The notes: generated by a model from the letters alone, not told the origin. 64,000 nucleotides of DNA from Pseudomonas peli (GCF_900099645.1 NZ_FMTL01000005.1:1-64000); one strand, 5' to 3'; positions 34,824-46,225 are shown, counted from the stretch's first letter. Numbers and translations: made by a program.

Positions 34824-36404
34824 ATGCCCTTATCACCACGCAAGACCTTGAATTTAAAGGCATTGGCACAAAGCGCTCAGACGCTTGTGGTGATCATGTG
34901 CGTAACCCTGGCCGGCTGCCAGACCAGTAACCAATACCGCCCTGACAGTGGTCGCGACACTGACCGTGCGGTTGGCCTTGAGCAAGAGCCGGAATGGCTC
35001 AACAGCGGCGTCGCCTCTACGCCCGACGAACCAAAAGACATCTGGGAACGGGTGCGCAACGGCTATCAACTGCAGGACACCATCACCCTCAACCCGCGTA
35101 TCGAGCAACAGCGCCTGTGGTTCGTCAGCAACCCTACGTTTATCGAGAAAGCCGGCGAGCGCAGCAGCCCCTATATCCACTTCATCGTTGAGCGCCTGGA
35201 GCAGCGCAATATGCCGATGGAGCTGGCACTGCTGCCGATGATCGAAAGCTCCTACAACCCGCTGGCCTACTCCCATGCTCATGCGGTTGGGCTGTGGCAG
35301 TTCATCCCGTCCACCGGGCGCAACTTCAACCTGCGCCAAACCAACTGGTACGACGGCCGCCGCGATGTAATGGCCTCGACCGATGCGGCAATCAGCTATC
35401 TGACGCGCCTAAAAGAAATGTTCAACGGCGACTGGCTGTTAGCCCTGGCAGCCTATAACGCTGGCGAAGGCCGTGTAAGCCGGGCGATTGAGCGCAACCA
35501 GAAACTCGGCCTGCCGACCGATTACTGGAACCTCTCGCTGCCAGTGGAAACCCAGAATTACGTGCCCAAGCTACTGGCCCTCTCGCAAGTGGTGATGACG
35601 CCGCAAGCCTATGGCGTCAGCCTCGCGCCGATTGCCAATGAACCCTACTTCGAGAAAGTTGTCTTCACTCAGCGCATGGACCTTGCACGTGTCGCCGCCA
35701 TGGCAGATCTGGATGAAGACGAGCTGTACCTGCTCAACCCCGCGTTCAAAAAAGGCATTACCCTCGACGGCCCTAAGCACCTGCTGATACCCACTGATAA
35801 AGCCGAGTTGCTGACCGCCAACCTGTCCTTGATGAAGCCTCAGGAGCAGGTGGACTGGCAGCAATACCGCGTACGCTCCGGTGACAGCCTGCACACCATC
35901 GCCAACCGGCACCAGCTCACGGTGAACACCCTCAAAGACATCAACAAGCTTTCAAGCAATAACCTGCGCATTGGCCAGGTGCTGAGTATCCCCGCGCAAC
36001 CGGGTGTACCCGCGCGCGAACCGGTATTCCAACGCAGCGTGGCCCACAGTGCCCCCAGCCGTACCTATCGGGTGAAAAACGGTGACAACCTCTGGCAGAT
36101 CGCCAAAAACCACCAGGTCGCCGTCAAGGATGTGCAGCGCTGGAATAAGCTTTCCGGCAACAGCCTGCGTGTCGGTCAAGTGCTCACCCTACAAGCCGGC
36201 AGCCAACTCAGTGGTGCAAGCGGCAGCAGTGGCAGCGCCCCACGGCGGCAGAACGCAACCTACTACAAGGTGCGCCAGGGTGACTCGCTGTACCTGATCG
36301 CCAAGCGCTTCAAGGTGCCGATGAAGAGCCTGCAGAGCTGGAATCCCAAAGCTGGCAAAGCGCTCAAGCCAGGGCAGACCTTGACCCTGTACAGCCTAAA
36401 CTGA
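34824..36404 (+). CDS. mltD: Membrane-bound lytic murein transglycosylase D
   Basis: 526-aa lipoprotein that cleaves peptidoglycan glycan strands in the periplasm. The signal peptide ends at the lipobox LAGC near residue 32. The SLT domain has the catalytic Glu in LPMIESSYNPLAYS and VGLWQFIPSTGRNFNL, then LALAAYNAGEGRVSRAI. Three LysM repeats (about 347-392, 414-456 and 477-523) start YRVRSGDSLHTIA, YRVKNGDNLWQIA and YKVRQGDSLYLIA. The stop codon abuts that of the convergent HDOD gene. Confidence 0.95.
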   Translation: MPLSPRKTLNLKALAQSAQTLVVIMCVTLAGCQTSNQYRPDSGRDTDRAVGLEQEPEWLNSGVASTPDEPKDIWERVRNGYQLQDTITLNPRIEQQRLWFVSNPTFIEKAGERSSPYIHFIVERLEQRNMPMELALLPMIESSYNPLAYSHAHAVGLWQFIPSTGRNFNLRQTNWYDGRRDVMASTDAAISYLTRLKEMFNGDWLLALAAYNAGEGRVSRAIERNQKLGLPTDYWNLSLPVETQNYVPKLLALSQVVMTPQAYGVSLAPIANEPYFEKVVFTQRMDLARVAAMADLDEDELYLLNPAFKKGITLDGPKHLLIPTDKAELLTANLSLMKPQEQVDWQQYRVRSGDSLHTIANRHQLTVNTLKDINKLSSNNLRIGQVLSIPAQPGVPAREPVFQRSVAHSAPSRTYRVKNGDNLWQIAKNHQVAVKDVQRWNKLSGNSLRVGQVLTLQAGSQLSGASGSSGSAPRRQNATYYKVRQGDSLYLIAKRFKVPMKSLQSWNPKAGKALKPGQTLTLYSLN

Positions 36405-37850
36405 TCACGCCTTCTTGCTCATCGCCTCCAGGCAACGCCCGGTCAACTGGGTAAAGCGCTGAAAGGCGACAAACTGCTCATGCTTCAATGCCCGCCCCGA
36501 TACCCGGCTGTCGGCATACAGCAGACCTATTTCGCGAGTGCCGGCCAACAGCGGCGCGATAAAGAACATGCCCTGCCCCAGGCGCTGGCGAATCGGCTGG
36601 GTGACCAGCTCGTTGAGGTTGTAACTGGCCGGCACGCCCATCCAGAGCGCTTCTTTATTGCGCAGCGCATAACTGAAGATATGCGGCTGCTCTTGCTGCG
36701 CCACGGGAAGTACGAAGTCATTACTCCAGCCCTCGGTGCCTTCGCCAATCACCCGTTTGGCGCGGAAACAACTCTGCCCGTCCGCGAGTACCACCAGCAT
36801 GATGCGCTCCAACCCTGCGCCCTGATGCAGCCCCTTGAACAGCGTATCGAGCACCAGACCGAGATCACCACGCTTTGAAACCAACAGGCCTAGATCCTGC
36901 AAGGCCTGCTGCAAAATCAGCATATTAGGCTGCAACAGACGCGCCTTACGCTGTTCCTGCTGCAAGCGAATCTGTTCCGGATCGGTATTGGGGATCAGTT
37001 TGCACAGCTGGCTAGCGCCGAAGGTCGCCGCCATCTTCACGGTTTCCTCGGCACTGGCCAGCACCTGCTGCATGGCTTCCTGCGGGGTCACTCCGATAAA
37101 ACTGGCCAACTGACCGACCAGCGCTTCCATGGCGGGAGTATCCCAGCCATCCAGCGCAGCCTGACTGATCTTCGCCCCCAGGGTCACGGCTTTGACCGCC
37201 GGATCATTCTGACTGGTCGACTGGTGCGCCAGGCTGACGGTATCGCCGAGGTTCCAACTTTTCACCAGCGACAAACTTAACTGGCGAAAGCTGGTACCAA
37301 GCAGTTGCATCACCACCTCATCTTCATCGATACCCGGCTGAGCCAAGGCACTGGCCAGATCATCCGCCGCATCTCCGGCACAGCCCCAGAACGCCAGCTC
37401 ACCGACGTTATGCAACAGGGCGGCGATAAACACTTCCTCGTCATTTTTAGTCAGCACATAGCCAGCAATATTGCGTGCCTGCACGGCCGCATGAAACGAG
37501 CGCGCCAGCAATTCAGCAAGCTGATCGCGGGAGCTGCGTGCCAGCAAACCATCGATCAGGCTGACCGACAGACCGATCTGGCGCACGTTATCAAAGCCGA
37601 TCAGCACGATGGCCCGAGAAATGGTGCGAATAGGTTCCTGGGATGGGTTGTAATACACACTATTGCCGATACGCAGCACCTTAGTGGTCAAGGCCGCATC
37701 GCGTAGCAGTACATCTGCCAATTGCTGCACAGAAGATTTGTCGCCCTGAGTAAGACGGTGCAGATCCTGCACCACCGCGGCCAGGGCGGGTAATTCGGCT
37801 TGGTTGAAGCGATCAATCCATGACTGCAAACCATGGCAGGCTGTTACCAA
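36405..37850 (-). CDS. HDOD-domain signalling protein with C-terminal GAF-like domain
   Basis: 481 aa. The HDOD domain (about 20-210) shows LPALAAVVQDLHRL, DAALTTKVLRIGNSVYYN and VFIAALLHNVGELAFW, an HD-like helix bundle without the metal-binding HD pair. A linker follows, then a GAF-like domain from about 330 (LGLVLDTLFKGLHQGAGLERIMLVVLADG; REIGLLYADSR). HDOD proteins act in regulation (chemotaxis, c-di-GMP, competence) without known catalysis. The start is TTG at 37850, preceded by GAGGGC. Partner unknown. Confidence 0.88.
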   Translation of the reverse strand: MVTACHGLQSWIDRFNQAELPALAAVVQDLHRLTQGDKSSVQQLADVLLRDAALTTKVLRIGNSVYYNPSQEPIRTISRAIVLIGFDNVRQIGLSVSLIDGLLARSSRDQLAELLARSFHAAVQARNIAGYVLTKNDEEVFIAALLHNVGELAFWGCAGDAADDLASALAQPGIDEDEVVMQLLGTSFRQLSLSLVKSWNLGDTVSLAHQSTSQNDPAVKAVTLGAKISQAALDGWDTPAMEALVGQLASFIGVTPQEAMQQVLASAEETVKMAATFGASQLCKLIPNTDPEQIRLQQEQRKARLLQPNMLILQQALQDLGLLVSKRGDLGLVLDTLFKGLHQGAGLERIMLVVLADGQSCFRAKRVIGEGTEGWSNDFVLPVAQQEQPHIFSYALRNKEALWMGVPASYNLNELVTQPIRQRLGQGMFFIAPLLAGTREIGLLYADSRVSGRALKHEQFVAFQRFTQLTGRCLEAMSKKA

Positions 37851-37993
37851 AATGATGCCCTCGGAATTAGTTAATTCAGTGTAGTCAAAGTGCCGCTATT
37901 GCTTAGCCGCGAGCCTACCCTTTTTCCAGTCGATACAAGCTGTTAATGTGCCTGACCAGCAGCCCATAAGACGCCACGGATCGGATATTTCAC

Positions 37994-39826
37994 TTGATAC
38001 GTCCCCTCCTCTCGTTATTTCTCTGCATGGCCATCAGTTCATCTGCCTGGGCCACTCTGTATAAAAGCCATGGTTACGCCCAGTTTGGCGAGCTGAAGTA
38101 TCCCGCCAGCTTCACCCATTTCGCCTGGGTCAACCCGGAAGCCCCCAAGGGCGGCACACTGCGGATGATGGCCAACGGCACATTCGACACGCTCAACCCC
38201 TACACATTCAAGGGCAGCAGCCCGATCAGCACCGCCAACTTCCTGCAGTACGGGGTCAACGAGCTGAATGCGCCGCTGATGGTCGGCACCGGCGCCTATG
38301 ATCCTTCCGGTGACGAGCCGGCCTCCAGCTACGGCCTGATCGCCGAGTCGGTTGAGTACAGCGATGATCGCAGTTGGGTGGTGTTTAACCTGCGTCCCGA
38401 GGCGCGCTTTCACGACGGTAAGCCGATTACCGCCTATGATGTGGCCTTTTCCTACCGCCTGCTGCTCAAGGACGGTCACCCGCAGTACCGCACCAACCTG
38501 CAGGAAGTAAAACGGGTCGATATCCTCAATCGCCACAGCATCCGTTTTGTTCTAAAGCGGGCCGGCAACTCCCTGCTGATCCTGCGCCTCGGCGAACTGC
38601 CGGTGCTGCCGCAGCACTACTGGAAAGGCCGCGACTTCAAGGCCACCACCTATGAGCCGCCGCTGGGCAGCGGGCCCTACCGCATTACCCAGGTCAGCCC
38701 CGGGCGCAGCCTGCGCTTCGAGCGGATCAAGGATTGGTGGGGCGCCAAGCTGCCAGTCAACCGCGGCAAATACAATTTCGACCGGGTCGACGTAGAGTTC
38801 TACCGCGACAGCCATGTGGCTTTCGAAGCGTTCAAGGCCGGCGAATTCGACATCTATATCGAACAGCAGGCGAAGAACTGGGCCAACGGCTATCGCTTCC
38901 CGGCATTGAGCCGTGGCGAAGTGATCCGCGCCGAGATCCCCCACCAGATCCCGACCCAGACCCAGGCGCTGTTTATGAACACCCGCCGCGAGGTGTTTGC
39001 TGACCGCCAGGTACGCGAAGCCCTGGGCCTGATGTTCGACTTCGAGTGGGCCAACCGCGCCCTGTTCAATAGCTCCTACACCCGCGCCAAAAGCTACTAC
39101 CCCAACAGCGAGTTCTCGGCCAGCGGCAAACCGGAAGGTGCGGAATGGCTGTTGCTCTCGCCCTACCGCAAGCAGTTGCAGGCGCGCCTGTTTAAAGAAC
39201 CGTTCAGCATGCCGCAGACCGATGGCCGGGGCATCCCGCGGGAAACCTTGCGCCGCGCCCTCGGTCTATTGGCCGAAGCCGGCTGGAAGCCTTCCGGCCA
39301 ACGCCTGCTCAACAGTGAGGGGCAGCCGCTGCGCTTTGAAATATTGCTGGTCAACCCAAACCTTGAACGCATTCTCCAGCCCTTTACCGAAAATCTCGCC
39401 AGCATTGGCATCCAGGCCAACCTGCGCACCGTCGACCGCGCCCAGTACAAACAGCGCCTCGATCAGTACGACTTCGACATGATTCTGCTCACCCTGCCGC
39501 AAACCCTCAGCCCCGGCCTGGAACAGTCGCTGTATTTCCATTCCTCCCAGGCCAAGATCAAAGGCGGCAGGAATTACGCTGGGGTCACCCACCCAGTGGT
39601 CGACGCGCTAATCGAAAAACTGCTGTCGGCGCAGAGCCGTGACGAGCAGATCGCCGCCACCCGCGCCCTTGACCGGGTACTGTTGTGGCAGCACTACAGC
39701 ATCCCGAACTGGTATATCGATTATCACCGCCTGGCTTACCGCAACCGATTTGCCTTCGTCACCACGCCGCCCTACACCCTAGGCCTGCGTACCTGGTGGC
39801 TGAAATCCATGGAGAACGCTGAATGA
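37994..39826 (+). CDS. nppA1: Extracellular solute-binding protein, YejA/NppA1-type
   Basis: 610-aa periplasmic family-5 binding protein with a signal peptide cleaved near residue 20 (ISSSAWATLYK). It has PKGGTLRMMANGTFDTLNPY at the front and the lobe motif [25 protein letters not shown]-like stretch mid-protein. It is the first of two tandem paralogues in an operon matching P. aeruginosa nppA1A2BCD, an importer of peptidyl-nucleoside antibiotics and likely microcin-C-type peptides. The start is TTG at 37994; the next Met would truncate the signal peptide. It overlaps nppA2 by 4 bp (ATGA). Confidence 0.87.
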   Translation: MIRPLLSLFLCMAISSSAWATLYKSHGYAQFGELKYPASFTHFAWVNPEAPKGGTLRMMANGTFDTLNPYTFKGSSPISTANFLQYGVNELNAPLMVGTGAYDPSGDEPASSYGLIAESVEYSDDRSWVVFNLRPEARFHDGKPITAYDVAFSYRLLLKDGHPQYRTNLQEVKRVDILNRHSIRFVLKRAGNSLLILRLGELPVLPQHYWKGRDFKATTYEPPLGSGPYRITQVSPGRSLRFERIKDWWGAKLPVNRGKYNFDRVDVEFYRDSHVAFEAFKAGEFDIYIEQQAKNWANGYRFPALSRGEVIRAEIPHQIPTQTQALFMNTRREVFADRQVREALGLMFDFEWANRALFNSSYTRAKSYYPNSEFSASGKPEGAEWLLLSPYRKQLQARLFKEPFSMPQTDGRGIPRETLRRALGLLAEAGWKPSGQRLLNSEGQPLRFEILLVNPNLERILQPFTENLASIGIQANLRTVDRAQYKQRLDQYDFDMILLTLPQTLSPGLEQSLYFHSSQAKIKGGRNYAGVTHPVVDALIEKLLSAQSRDEQIAATRALDRVLLWQHYSIPNWYIDYHRLAYRNRFAFVTTPPYTLGLRTWWLKSMENAE

Positions 39827-41676
39827 CCCATGCATTGCGCGCCCTGTTTATCCACGTCAGCGGCATTGCCCTGCTTGGCGTTGCCAGCCTGGCCCTGGCC
39901 GCCCCCAAGCACGCACAAACCCTGTATGACGAACCACCCAAGTATCCGGCCAACTTCAAGCACTTCGACTACGTCAATCCCGATGCGCCCAAAGGTGGCA
40001 CCCTGCGCCAGTCTGGCTTTGGCGGCTTCGACAGCCTCAATCCCTTTATCAACAAGGGTGTGGCAGCCGACGATATCGGCATGATCTACGACACCCTGAC
40101 CCGCCACGGTCTGGATGAGCCTTTTACCGAGTACGGCCTGATCGCCGAAAAGATCGAGAAAGCTCCGGACAACGCCTGGGTACGCTTCTACCTGCGCCCC
40201 GAAGCGCGCTTTCACGATGGCCAACCGGTGACCGCCGAAGACGTCAAATTCAGCTTCGACACCCTGATGAGCAAAGGCGCGCCGATGTACCGCGGTTACT
40301 ACGCCGACGTCGACAAGGTTGAGGTCGAAAGCCCCCACCGCGTGCGTTTCGTCTTCAAGCATGCCGGTAACCGTGAGTTGCCGTTGATCGTCGGCCAGCT
40401 ACCGGTGCTGCCAAAACACTGGTGGGCCGAGCGTGACTTCAGCAAAGGCAACCTCGACGTGCCCCTGGGCAGCGGCCCCTACAAAGTGGCGGACGTGCAG
40501 GCCGGCCGCTCGATCCGCTATGAGCGAGTCAAGGACTGGTGGGGCAAGGATCTGCCGGTTAACCGCGGCTTCTACAACTTCGACACCCTGGAAATCGACT
40601 ACTACCGCGACCACACCGTCGCTCTGGAAGCGCTCAAGGCAGGGCAATTCGACTACTGGCTGGAAATCAGTGCAAAGAACTGGGCCACCGCCTACAACAA
40701 CCCCGCTGTGGCCAACGGCCAACTGATCAAGGAAGAGATCGCCAACCACAACCCCACCGGCATGCAGGGTTTTATCTTCAACACCCGCCGCCCGCTGTTT
40801 ACCGACCGCCGCGTGCGTGAAGCCCTGGGTCTGCTGTTTGATTTCGAATGGGCCAATCGGCAGCTGTTCAACGGCGCCTACACGCGCACACGCAGCTACT
40901 TCGACAACTCCGAACTGGCCTCCGTCGGCCTGCCCTCCGCTGACGAGCTAAAGCTGCTGGAGCCATTGCGCGCACAGATTCCGCCGCAGGTATTTACCGA
41001 CGAATACCAGCCTTCGGCCACCGATGGCAGCGGCATCATCCGTGAACAACAGCGCCGCGCTTACCAACTGCTGCAGGAAGCCGGCTGGCGTGTGGATGGC
41101 GACAAGATGCTCGACAGCACGGGCAAACCGGTGAGCTTCGAGTTCCTGCTGGCGCAAACCGAGTTCGAACGCATCCTGCTGCCGTTCAAACGTAACCTGG
41201 CCGACCTGGGCATCGATCTGGTGATCCGCCGCGTTGACGTATCCCAGTACATCAACCGCCTGCGTTCGCGCGACTTTGACCTGATCGTCGGCGGCTTTGG
41301 TCAGTCCAACTCCCCCGGCAACGAGCAGCGCGAATACTGGCACTCCAGCAGCGCCGACAACCCTGGCAGCCGCAACTTTATCGGCCTGAAAGACCCGGCA
41401 GTGGACAAGCTGGTCGAGGGTCTGATCAACGCCGACTCGCGCCAGAGCCTGATCACCCACACCCGCGCCCTCGACCGCGTACTGCTGTGGGGCCATTACG
41501 TGGTGCCCAACTGGCATATCAAAACCTGGCGCGTGGCCTACTGGAACCGCTTCGAACACCCCAAGGTCACCCCGCAATACGACATAGGCCTGCATACCTG
41601 GTGGGCCCGCGCGAAATCACCTGAAGCGGCGGCCGACGAAGCTGCCGCGCAGAACACCGCAGACGTGGAGCAATAA
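39823..41676 (+). CDS. nppA2: Extracellular solute-binding protein, NppA2-type
   Basis: 617-aa paralogue of the preceding gene, with a signal peptide ending in [10 protein letters not shown]. The conserved family pattern is [57 protein letters not shown] and [19 protein letters not shown]. Its C-terminus has an Ala/Glu-rich tail. Two binding proteins for one channel suggest broadened substrate range or distinct peptides. The gap to nppB is 1 bp. Confidence 0.88.
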   Translation: MTHALRALFIHVSGIALLGVASLALAAPKHAQTLYDEPPKYPANFKHFDYVNPDAPKGGTLRQSGFGGFDSLNPFINKGVAADDIGMIYDTLTRHGLDEPFTEYGLIAEKIEKAPDNAWVRFYLRPEARFHDGQPVTAEDVKFSFDTLMSKGAPMYRGYYADVDKVEVESPHRVRFVFKHAGNRELPLIVGQLPVLPKHWWAERDFSKGNLDVPLGSGPYKVADVQAGRSIRYERVKDWWGKDLPVNRGFYNFDTLEIDYYRDHTVALEALKAGQFDYWLEISAKNWATAYNNPAVANGQLIKEEIANHNPTGMQGFIFNTRRPLFTDRRVREALGLLFDFEWANRQLFNGAYTRTRSYFDNSELASVGLPSADELKLLEPLRAQIPPQVFTDEYQPSATDGSGIIREQQRRAYQLLQEAGWRVDGDKMLDSTGKPVSFEFLLAQTEFERILLPFKRNLADLGIDLVIRRVDVSQYINRLRSRDFDLIVGGFGQSNSPGNEQREYWHSSSADNPGSRNFIGLKDPAVDKLVEGLINADSRQSLITHTRALDRVLLWGHYVVPNWHIKTWRVAYWNRFEHPKVTPQYDIGLHTWWARAKSPEAAADEAAAQNTADVEQ

Positions 41677-41677
41677 C

Positions 41678-42751
41678 ATGCTGGCGTATATCTTTCGTCG
41701 GCTGCTGCTGATCATCCCCACGCTGTTCGGCATTCTGCTGATCAACTTCATCATCATCCAGGCCGCCCCCGGTGGCCCCGTCGAGCAGATGATCGCCAAA
41801 CTGGAAGGCTTTGACGGCGCCACCAGCCGGATTGCCGGCGGCGGTGCCGAAGTCTCGGTGGCCGGTTCCAACTACCGCGGTGCCCAGGGGCTGGACCCCG
41901 AGCTGGTGGCGGAAATCGAGCGCATGTACGGCTTCGATAAATCCGCCCCGGAACGCTTCTGGCTGATGCTCAAAAGCTATGCGCAACTGGATTTCGGCTC
42001 GAGCTTCTTTCGCGATGCCGAGGTCATCGACCTGATTATCGAGAAGATGCCGGTCTCAATCTCCCTGGGATTGTGGAGCACGCTGATCATGTACCTGGTG
42101 TCGATCCCGCTGGGCATCGCCAAGGCCACTCGCCACGGCAGCGCCTTCGACGTCTGGACCAGCTCAATGATCATCGTCGGCTACGCCATCCCGGCCTTCC
42201 TCTTCGCCATCCTGCTGATCGTGCTGTTTGCCGGCGGCAGTTACTGGGACTGGTTCCCGCTGCGCGGGCTGACCTCGAACAACTTCGACGAGCTGAGCTT
42301 TACCGGCAAGCTGCTCGACTATTTCTGGCACCTGGCGCTGCCCGTCACCGCGCTGGTAATCGGCAACTTCGCCACCCTGACGCTGCTGACCAAAAACAGC
42401 TTTCTCGATGAGATCAACAAACAGTACGTGGTCACCGCTCGCGCCAAGGGTCTGAGCAACAACCGCGTGCTTTACGGCCATGTGTTCCGCAACGCCATGC
42501 TGATCATCATCGCCGGCTTCCCGGCCGCCTTTATCGGCATCTTCTTTACCGGCTCCTTGCTGATCGAGGTGATCTTCTCCCTCGACGGCCTGGGCCTGAT
42601 GAGCTTCGAGGCCGCGATCAACCGAGATTACCCGGTGGTGTTCGGCACCCTGTTTATCTTCACGTTGCTGGGCCTGGTGGTGAAATTGATCGGCGACATT
42701 ACCTACACCTTGGTCGATCCGCGTATCGACTTCGAAAGCCGGGAGGGTTGA
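41678..42751 (+). CDS. nppB: ABC transporter permease, YejB/NppB-type
   Basis: 357-aa inner-membrane permease with about six transmembrane segments. It begins [21 protein letters not shown], and the conserved EAA loop is [37 protein letters not shown]. Periplasmic loop [30 protein letters not shown] is typical of YejB. The TAACATG junction with nppA2 and the TGAGATG junction with nppC leave one base between genes, so all are coupled. Confidence 0.93.
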   Translation: MLAYIFRRLLLIIPTLFGILLINFIIIQAAPGGPVEQMIAKLEGFDGATSRIAGGGAEVSVAGSNYRGAQGLDPELVAEIERMYGFDKSAPERFWLMLKSYAQLDFGSSFFRDAEVIDLIIEKMPVSISLGLWSTLIMYLVSIPLGIAKATRHGSAFDVWTSSMIIVGYAIPAFLFAILLIVLFAGGSYWDWFPLRGLTSNNFDELSFTGKLLDYFWHLALPVTALVIGNFATLTLLTKNSFLDEINKQYVVTARAKGLSNNRVLYGHVFRNAMLIIIAGFPAAFIGIFFTGSLLIEVIFSLDGLGLMSFEAAINRDYPVVFGTLFIFTLLGLVVKLIGDITYTLVDPRIDFESREG

Positions 42752-42752
42752 G

Positions 42753-43772
42753 ATGAAACTTTCCCCAATCAATCAACGCCGCTTTCAGCTGTTCAAAGCG
42801 CACAAACGCGGCTGGTGGTCGCTGTGGGTGTTTCTCGCGCTGTTTTTCGTCACCCTCGGCGCCGAGCTGATCGCCAACGACAAACCGCTGGTGGTGGGCT
42901 ACGACAACGAGTTGTATTTCCCAGTATTCAAGCGCTACCCGGAAACCACCTTCGGCGGTGAATTCCCGCTGCAGGCCAACTACAAAAGCCCTTACATCCA
43001 AGAGCTGATCAAGGAAAAGGACGGCTGGATGATCTGGCCGCCGATCCGCTACAGCTACTCCAGCATCAATTACGACCTGCAAGTGCCAGCCCCAGCGCCA
43101 CCCTCAGCGGAAAACCTGCTGGGCACTGATGACCAAGGCCGCGATGTTCTGGCACGGGTGATTTATGGCTTCCGCATCTCCGTGCTGTTTGCCCTGATCC
43201 TGACCCTGGCGAGCTCAGTGATCGGCGTGTTTGCCGGCGCCCTGCAGGGCTTCTATGGCGGCTGGGTCGACCTGGCCGGACAGCGCTTTCTGGAAATCTG
43301 GTCCGGCCTGCCGGTGCTCTATCTGCTGATCATCCTCGCCAGCTTCGTGCAACCGAACTTCTGGTGGCTGCTGGGCATCATGCTGCTGTTCTCCTGGATG
43401 AGCCTGGTGGATGTGGTGCGCGCCGAGTTCCTCCGTGGGCGCAACCTGGAATACGTGCGCGCCGCCCGCGCCCTGGGCATGCAGAACGGTTCGATCATGT
43501 TCCGTCACATCCTGCCCAACGCGATGATTTCCACCATGACCTTTATGCCGTTCATCCTCACCGGCGCGATCGGCACCCTCACCGCGCTGGATTTCCTCGG
43601 CTTCGGCCTGCCGCCTGGCGCACCGTCACTCGGCGAGCTGGTGGCCCAGGGCAAATCCAATCTGCAAGCGCCATGGCTCGGTATCAGCGCCTTTGCCGTG
43701 CTCGCCCTGATGCTCAGCCTGCTGGTGTTTATCGGCGAAGCGGCACGCGATGCCTTCGATCCGAGGAAATGA
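42753..43772 (+). CDS. nppC: ABC transporter permease, YejE/NppC-type
   Basis: 339-aa partner permease. A long N-terminal periplasmic insertion (YDNELYFPVFKRYPETTFGGEFPLQANYKSPYIQELIKEKDGW) is YejE-specific. The second half has the canonical EAA loop in VRAARALGMQNGSIMFRHILPNAM. It pairs with nppB in the membrane. It is followed by nppD after 1 bp. Confidence 0.93.
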   Translation: MKLSPINQRRFQLFKAHKRGWWSLWVFLALFFVTLGAELIANDKPLVVGYDNELYFPVFKRYPETTFGGEFPLQANYKSPYIQELIKEKDGWMIWPPIRYSYSSINYDLQVPAPAPPSAENLLGTDDQGRDVLARVIYGFRISVLFALILTLASSVIGVFAGALQGFYGGWVDLAGQRFLEIWSGLPVLYLLIILASFVQPNFWWLLGIMLLFSWMSLVDVVRAEFLRGRNLEYVRAARALGMQNGSIMFRHILPNAMISTMTFMPFILTGAIGTLTALDFLGFGLPPGAPSLGELVAQGKSNLQAPWLGISAFAVLALMLSLLVFIGEAARDAFDPRK

Positions 43773-43773
43773 C

Positions 43774-45381
43774 ATGACCGACTCCAACACCCTCATCGAA
43801 GTCCGCGACCTGGCTGTCGAATTCGTCACCGGCAGCCTGAAACAGCGTGTGCTGGAAGGCGTCAGCTTCGACATCAAACGCGGTGAAACCCTGGCCCTGG
43901 TGGGCGAAAGCGGCTCGGGCAAATCGGTCACCGCGCACTCAATCCTGCGTCTACTGCCCTACCCCCTGGCTCAACACCCCAGCGGCAGCATTCAGTACGC
44001 CGGGCAAGACCTGCTCAAACTGAACGAGAGCAAACTGCGCGGCATCCGTGGCAACCGCATCGCCATGGTCTTCCAAGAGCCCATGACCTCGCTCAACCCG
44101 CTGCACAGCATCGAAAAGCAGATCAACGAGGTACTGGCCCTGCATAAAGGCCTGCGCGGCAAGGCCGCCACGGCTCGCACTCTGGAACTGCTCGAACTGG
44201 TCGGCATTCCCGAGCCGCACAAGCGCTTGAAGGCTTACCCACACGAACTCTCAGGCGGTCAGCGCCAGCGCGTGGTGATCGCCATGGCCCTGGCCAACGA
44301 GCCGGAATTGCTGATCGCCGACGAGCCCACCACCGCGCTGGACGTCACCGTGCAGCTGAAAATCCTCGAGCTGCTCAAGGACCTGCAGGCGCGCCTGGGC
44401 ATGGCGACTCTGCTGATCAGCCACGACCTCAACCTAGTGCGACGGATTGCCCATCGTGTTTGCGTGATGCAGCGCGGGCATATCGTCGAACAGGCGGCCT
44501 GCGAAACGCTGTTTAAAGACCCCCAACACCCCTACACCCGCGAGCTGCTGGGCGCCGAACCCACTGGTGGCCCTGTCGATCAGCCACCTGGCAAAACCAT
44601 GCTGGAAATCGACAACCTGCGCGTCTGGTTCCCGATCAAGAAGGGCCTACTGCGCCGCACGGTCGACCATGTCAAAGCCGTGGACGGCATCAACTTCAGC
44701 CTGCCGCAAGGTCATACCCTGGGCATCGTCGGCGAAAGCGGCTCGGGTAAATCTACCCTGGGTTTGGCAATTCTGCGCTTGCTCGGCAGCCAAGGCGGCA
44801 TCCGCTTCCAGGGCCAGGCGATCGATAGCCTGTCGCAAGAGGATGTGCGCCCGCTGCGCCGGCAGATGCAGGTGGTGTTTCAGGACCCCTTCGGCAGCCT
44901 CAGTCCGCGTATGTCAGTTGGCCAGATTATTGGCGAAGGCCTGCAGATCCATCGCATGGGCAGCGAAGCCGAACAGGAACAGGCCATTATCGACGCACTG
45001 GTGGAAGTGGGGCTGGACCCAGAAACTCGTCACCGCTATCCCCACGAGTTCTCCGGTGGCCAGCGTCAACGCATCGCCATCGCCCGCGCCCTGGTACTCA
45101 AACCTGCGTTGATCCTGCTGGATGAGCCGACCTCAGCCCTCGACCGCACCGTGCAGCGCCAGGTGGTCGAATTACTGCGTTCGCTTCAGGCCAAATACAA
45201 CCTGACCTACTTGTTCATCAGCCATGACCTGGCCGTGGTCAGGGCCCTTAGCCACCAGGTGATGGTGGTGAAACAAGGCAAAGTGGTCGAACAAGGCCCG
45301 GCTGAACGTGTCTTTGCCGCGCCACAGGACATCTATACACAACAGTTGCTGGAAGCGGCCTTTATGGTCCCAGCTGGCTAA
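43774..45381 (+). CDS. nppD: ABC transporter fused double ATPase, YejF/NppD-type
   Basis: 535-aa protein with two ATPase domains in one chain. Domain 1 has [28 protein letters not shown] and [12 protein letters not shown]. Domain 2 has [28 protein letters not shown] and [12 protein letters not shown]. Both are intact. The frame extends eight codons upstream, but AGGAAATGAC precedes the ATG at 43774. It powers the Npp importer. fabI follows 30 bp later and may be co-transcribed. Confidence 0.94.
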   Translation: MTDSNTLIEVRDLAVEFVTGSLKQRVLEGVSFDIKRGETLALVGESGSGKSVTAHSILRLLPYPLAQHPSGSIQYAGQDLLKLNESKLRGIRGNRIAMVFQEPMTSLNPLHSIEKQINEVLALHKGLRGKAATARTLELLELVGIPEPHKRLKAYPHELSGGQRQRVVIAMALANEPELLIADEPTTALDVTVQLKILELLKDLQARLGMATLLISHDLNLVRRIAHRVCVMQRGHIVEQAACETLFKDPQHPYTRELLGAEPTGGPVDQPPGKTMLEIDNLRVWFPIKKGLLRRTVDHVKAVDGINFSLPQGHTLGIVGESGSGKSTLGLAILRLLGSQGGIRFQGQAIDSLSQEDVRPLRRQMQVVFQDPFGSLSPRMSVGQIIGEGLQIHRMGSEAEQEQAIIDALVEVGLDPETRHRYPHEFSGGQRQRIAIARALVLKPALILLDEPTSALDRTVQRQVVELLRSLQAKYNLTYLFISHDLAVVRALSHQVMVVKQGKVVEQGPAERVFAAPQDIYTQQLLEAAFMVPAG

Positions 45382-45411
45382 TTCTTGTAGACAGGAAGAG
45401 GAATAACACCC

Positions 45412-46206
45412 ATGGGTTTTCTAAGCGGCAAGCGCGTACTGATCGTTGGCGTCGCCAGCAAACTGTCCATTGCCTCCGGTATCGCAGCAGCCATGCACCG
45501 TGAAGGCGCCGAACTGGCCTTCACCTATCAAAACGAAAAGCTCAAAGGCCGCGTTGAAGGCTTTGCCGCTGATTGGGGCTCGAACGCTGACCTGTGCTTC
45601 CCATGCGATGTGGCAAACGATGAGGAAATCGCCTCGGTCTTCGAAGCCCTGAGCAAGAAGTGGGACGGCCTGGATTGCATCGTGCACTCCGTTGGCTTCG
45701 CCCCAGGCGACCAACTGGACGGCGACTTCACCGACGTCACCACCCGCGAAGGCTTCCGCATCGCTCACGACATCAGTGCCTACAGCTTCGTCGCTCTGGC
45801 CAAAGCCGGCCGCGAAATGATGAAAGGCCGCAATGGTAGCCTGCTGACCCTGTCCTACCTGGGCGCCGAGCGCACCATGCCTAACTACAACGTGATGGGC
45901 ATGGCCAAGGCCAGCCTGGAAGCCGGTGTACGCTACCTGGCTGGCAGCCTTGGTCCAGAAGGCACTCGCGTCAACGCCATCTCCGCTGGCCCGATCCGAA
46001 CCCTGGCGGCCTCCGGTATCAAGAGCTTCCGCAAGATGCTCGCCGCTAACGAGAAGCAGACCCCACTGCGTCGCAACGTGACCATCGAAGAAGTCGGCAA
46101 CGCCGGCGCCTTCCTCTGCTCGGACCTGGCCTCGGGCGTCAGCGGCGAGATCATGTACGTTGACGGCGGTTTCAACACCACCGCCATGGGCGCTATGGAA
46201 GAGTAA
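45412..46206 (+). CDS. fabI: NADH-dependent enoyl-ACP reductase FabI
   Basis: 264-aa SDR-fold enzyme completing each fatty-acid elongation round, and target of triclosan. Its cofactor motif is the FabI form [14 protein letters not shown], with catalytic Tyr-X6-Lys in [22 protein letters not shown] and the C-terminal [31 protein letters not shown] precedes the ATG. It is followed by a perfect 32-bp terminator palindrome shared with the convergent ppiD. Confidence 0.97.
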   Translation: MGFLSGKRVLIVGVASKLSIASGIAAAMHREGAELAFTYQNEKLKGRVEGFAADWGSNADLCFPCDVANDEEIASVFEALSKKWDGLDCIVHSVGFAPGDQLDGDFTDVTTREGFRIAHDISAYSFVALAKAGREMMKGRNGSLLTLSYLGAERTMPNYNVMGMAKASLEAGVRYLAGSLGPEGTRVNAISAGPIRTLAASGIKSFRKMLAANEKQTPLRRNVTIEEVGNAGAFLCSDLASGVSGEIMYVDGGFNTTAMGAMEE

Positions 46207-46225
46207 GCAGTTAAATCGCAGCAAT

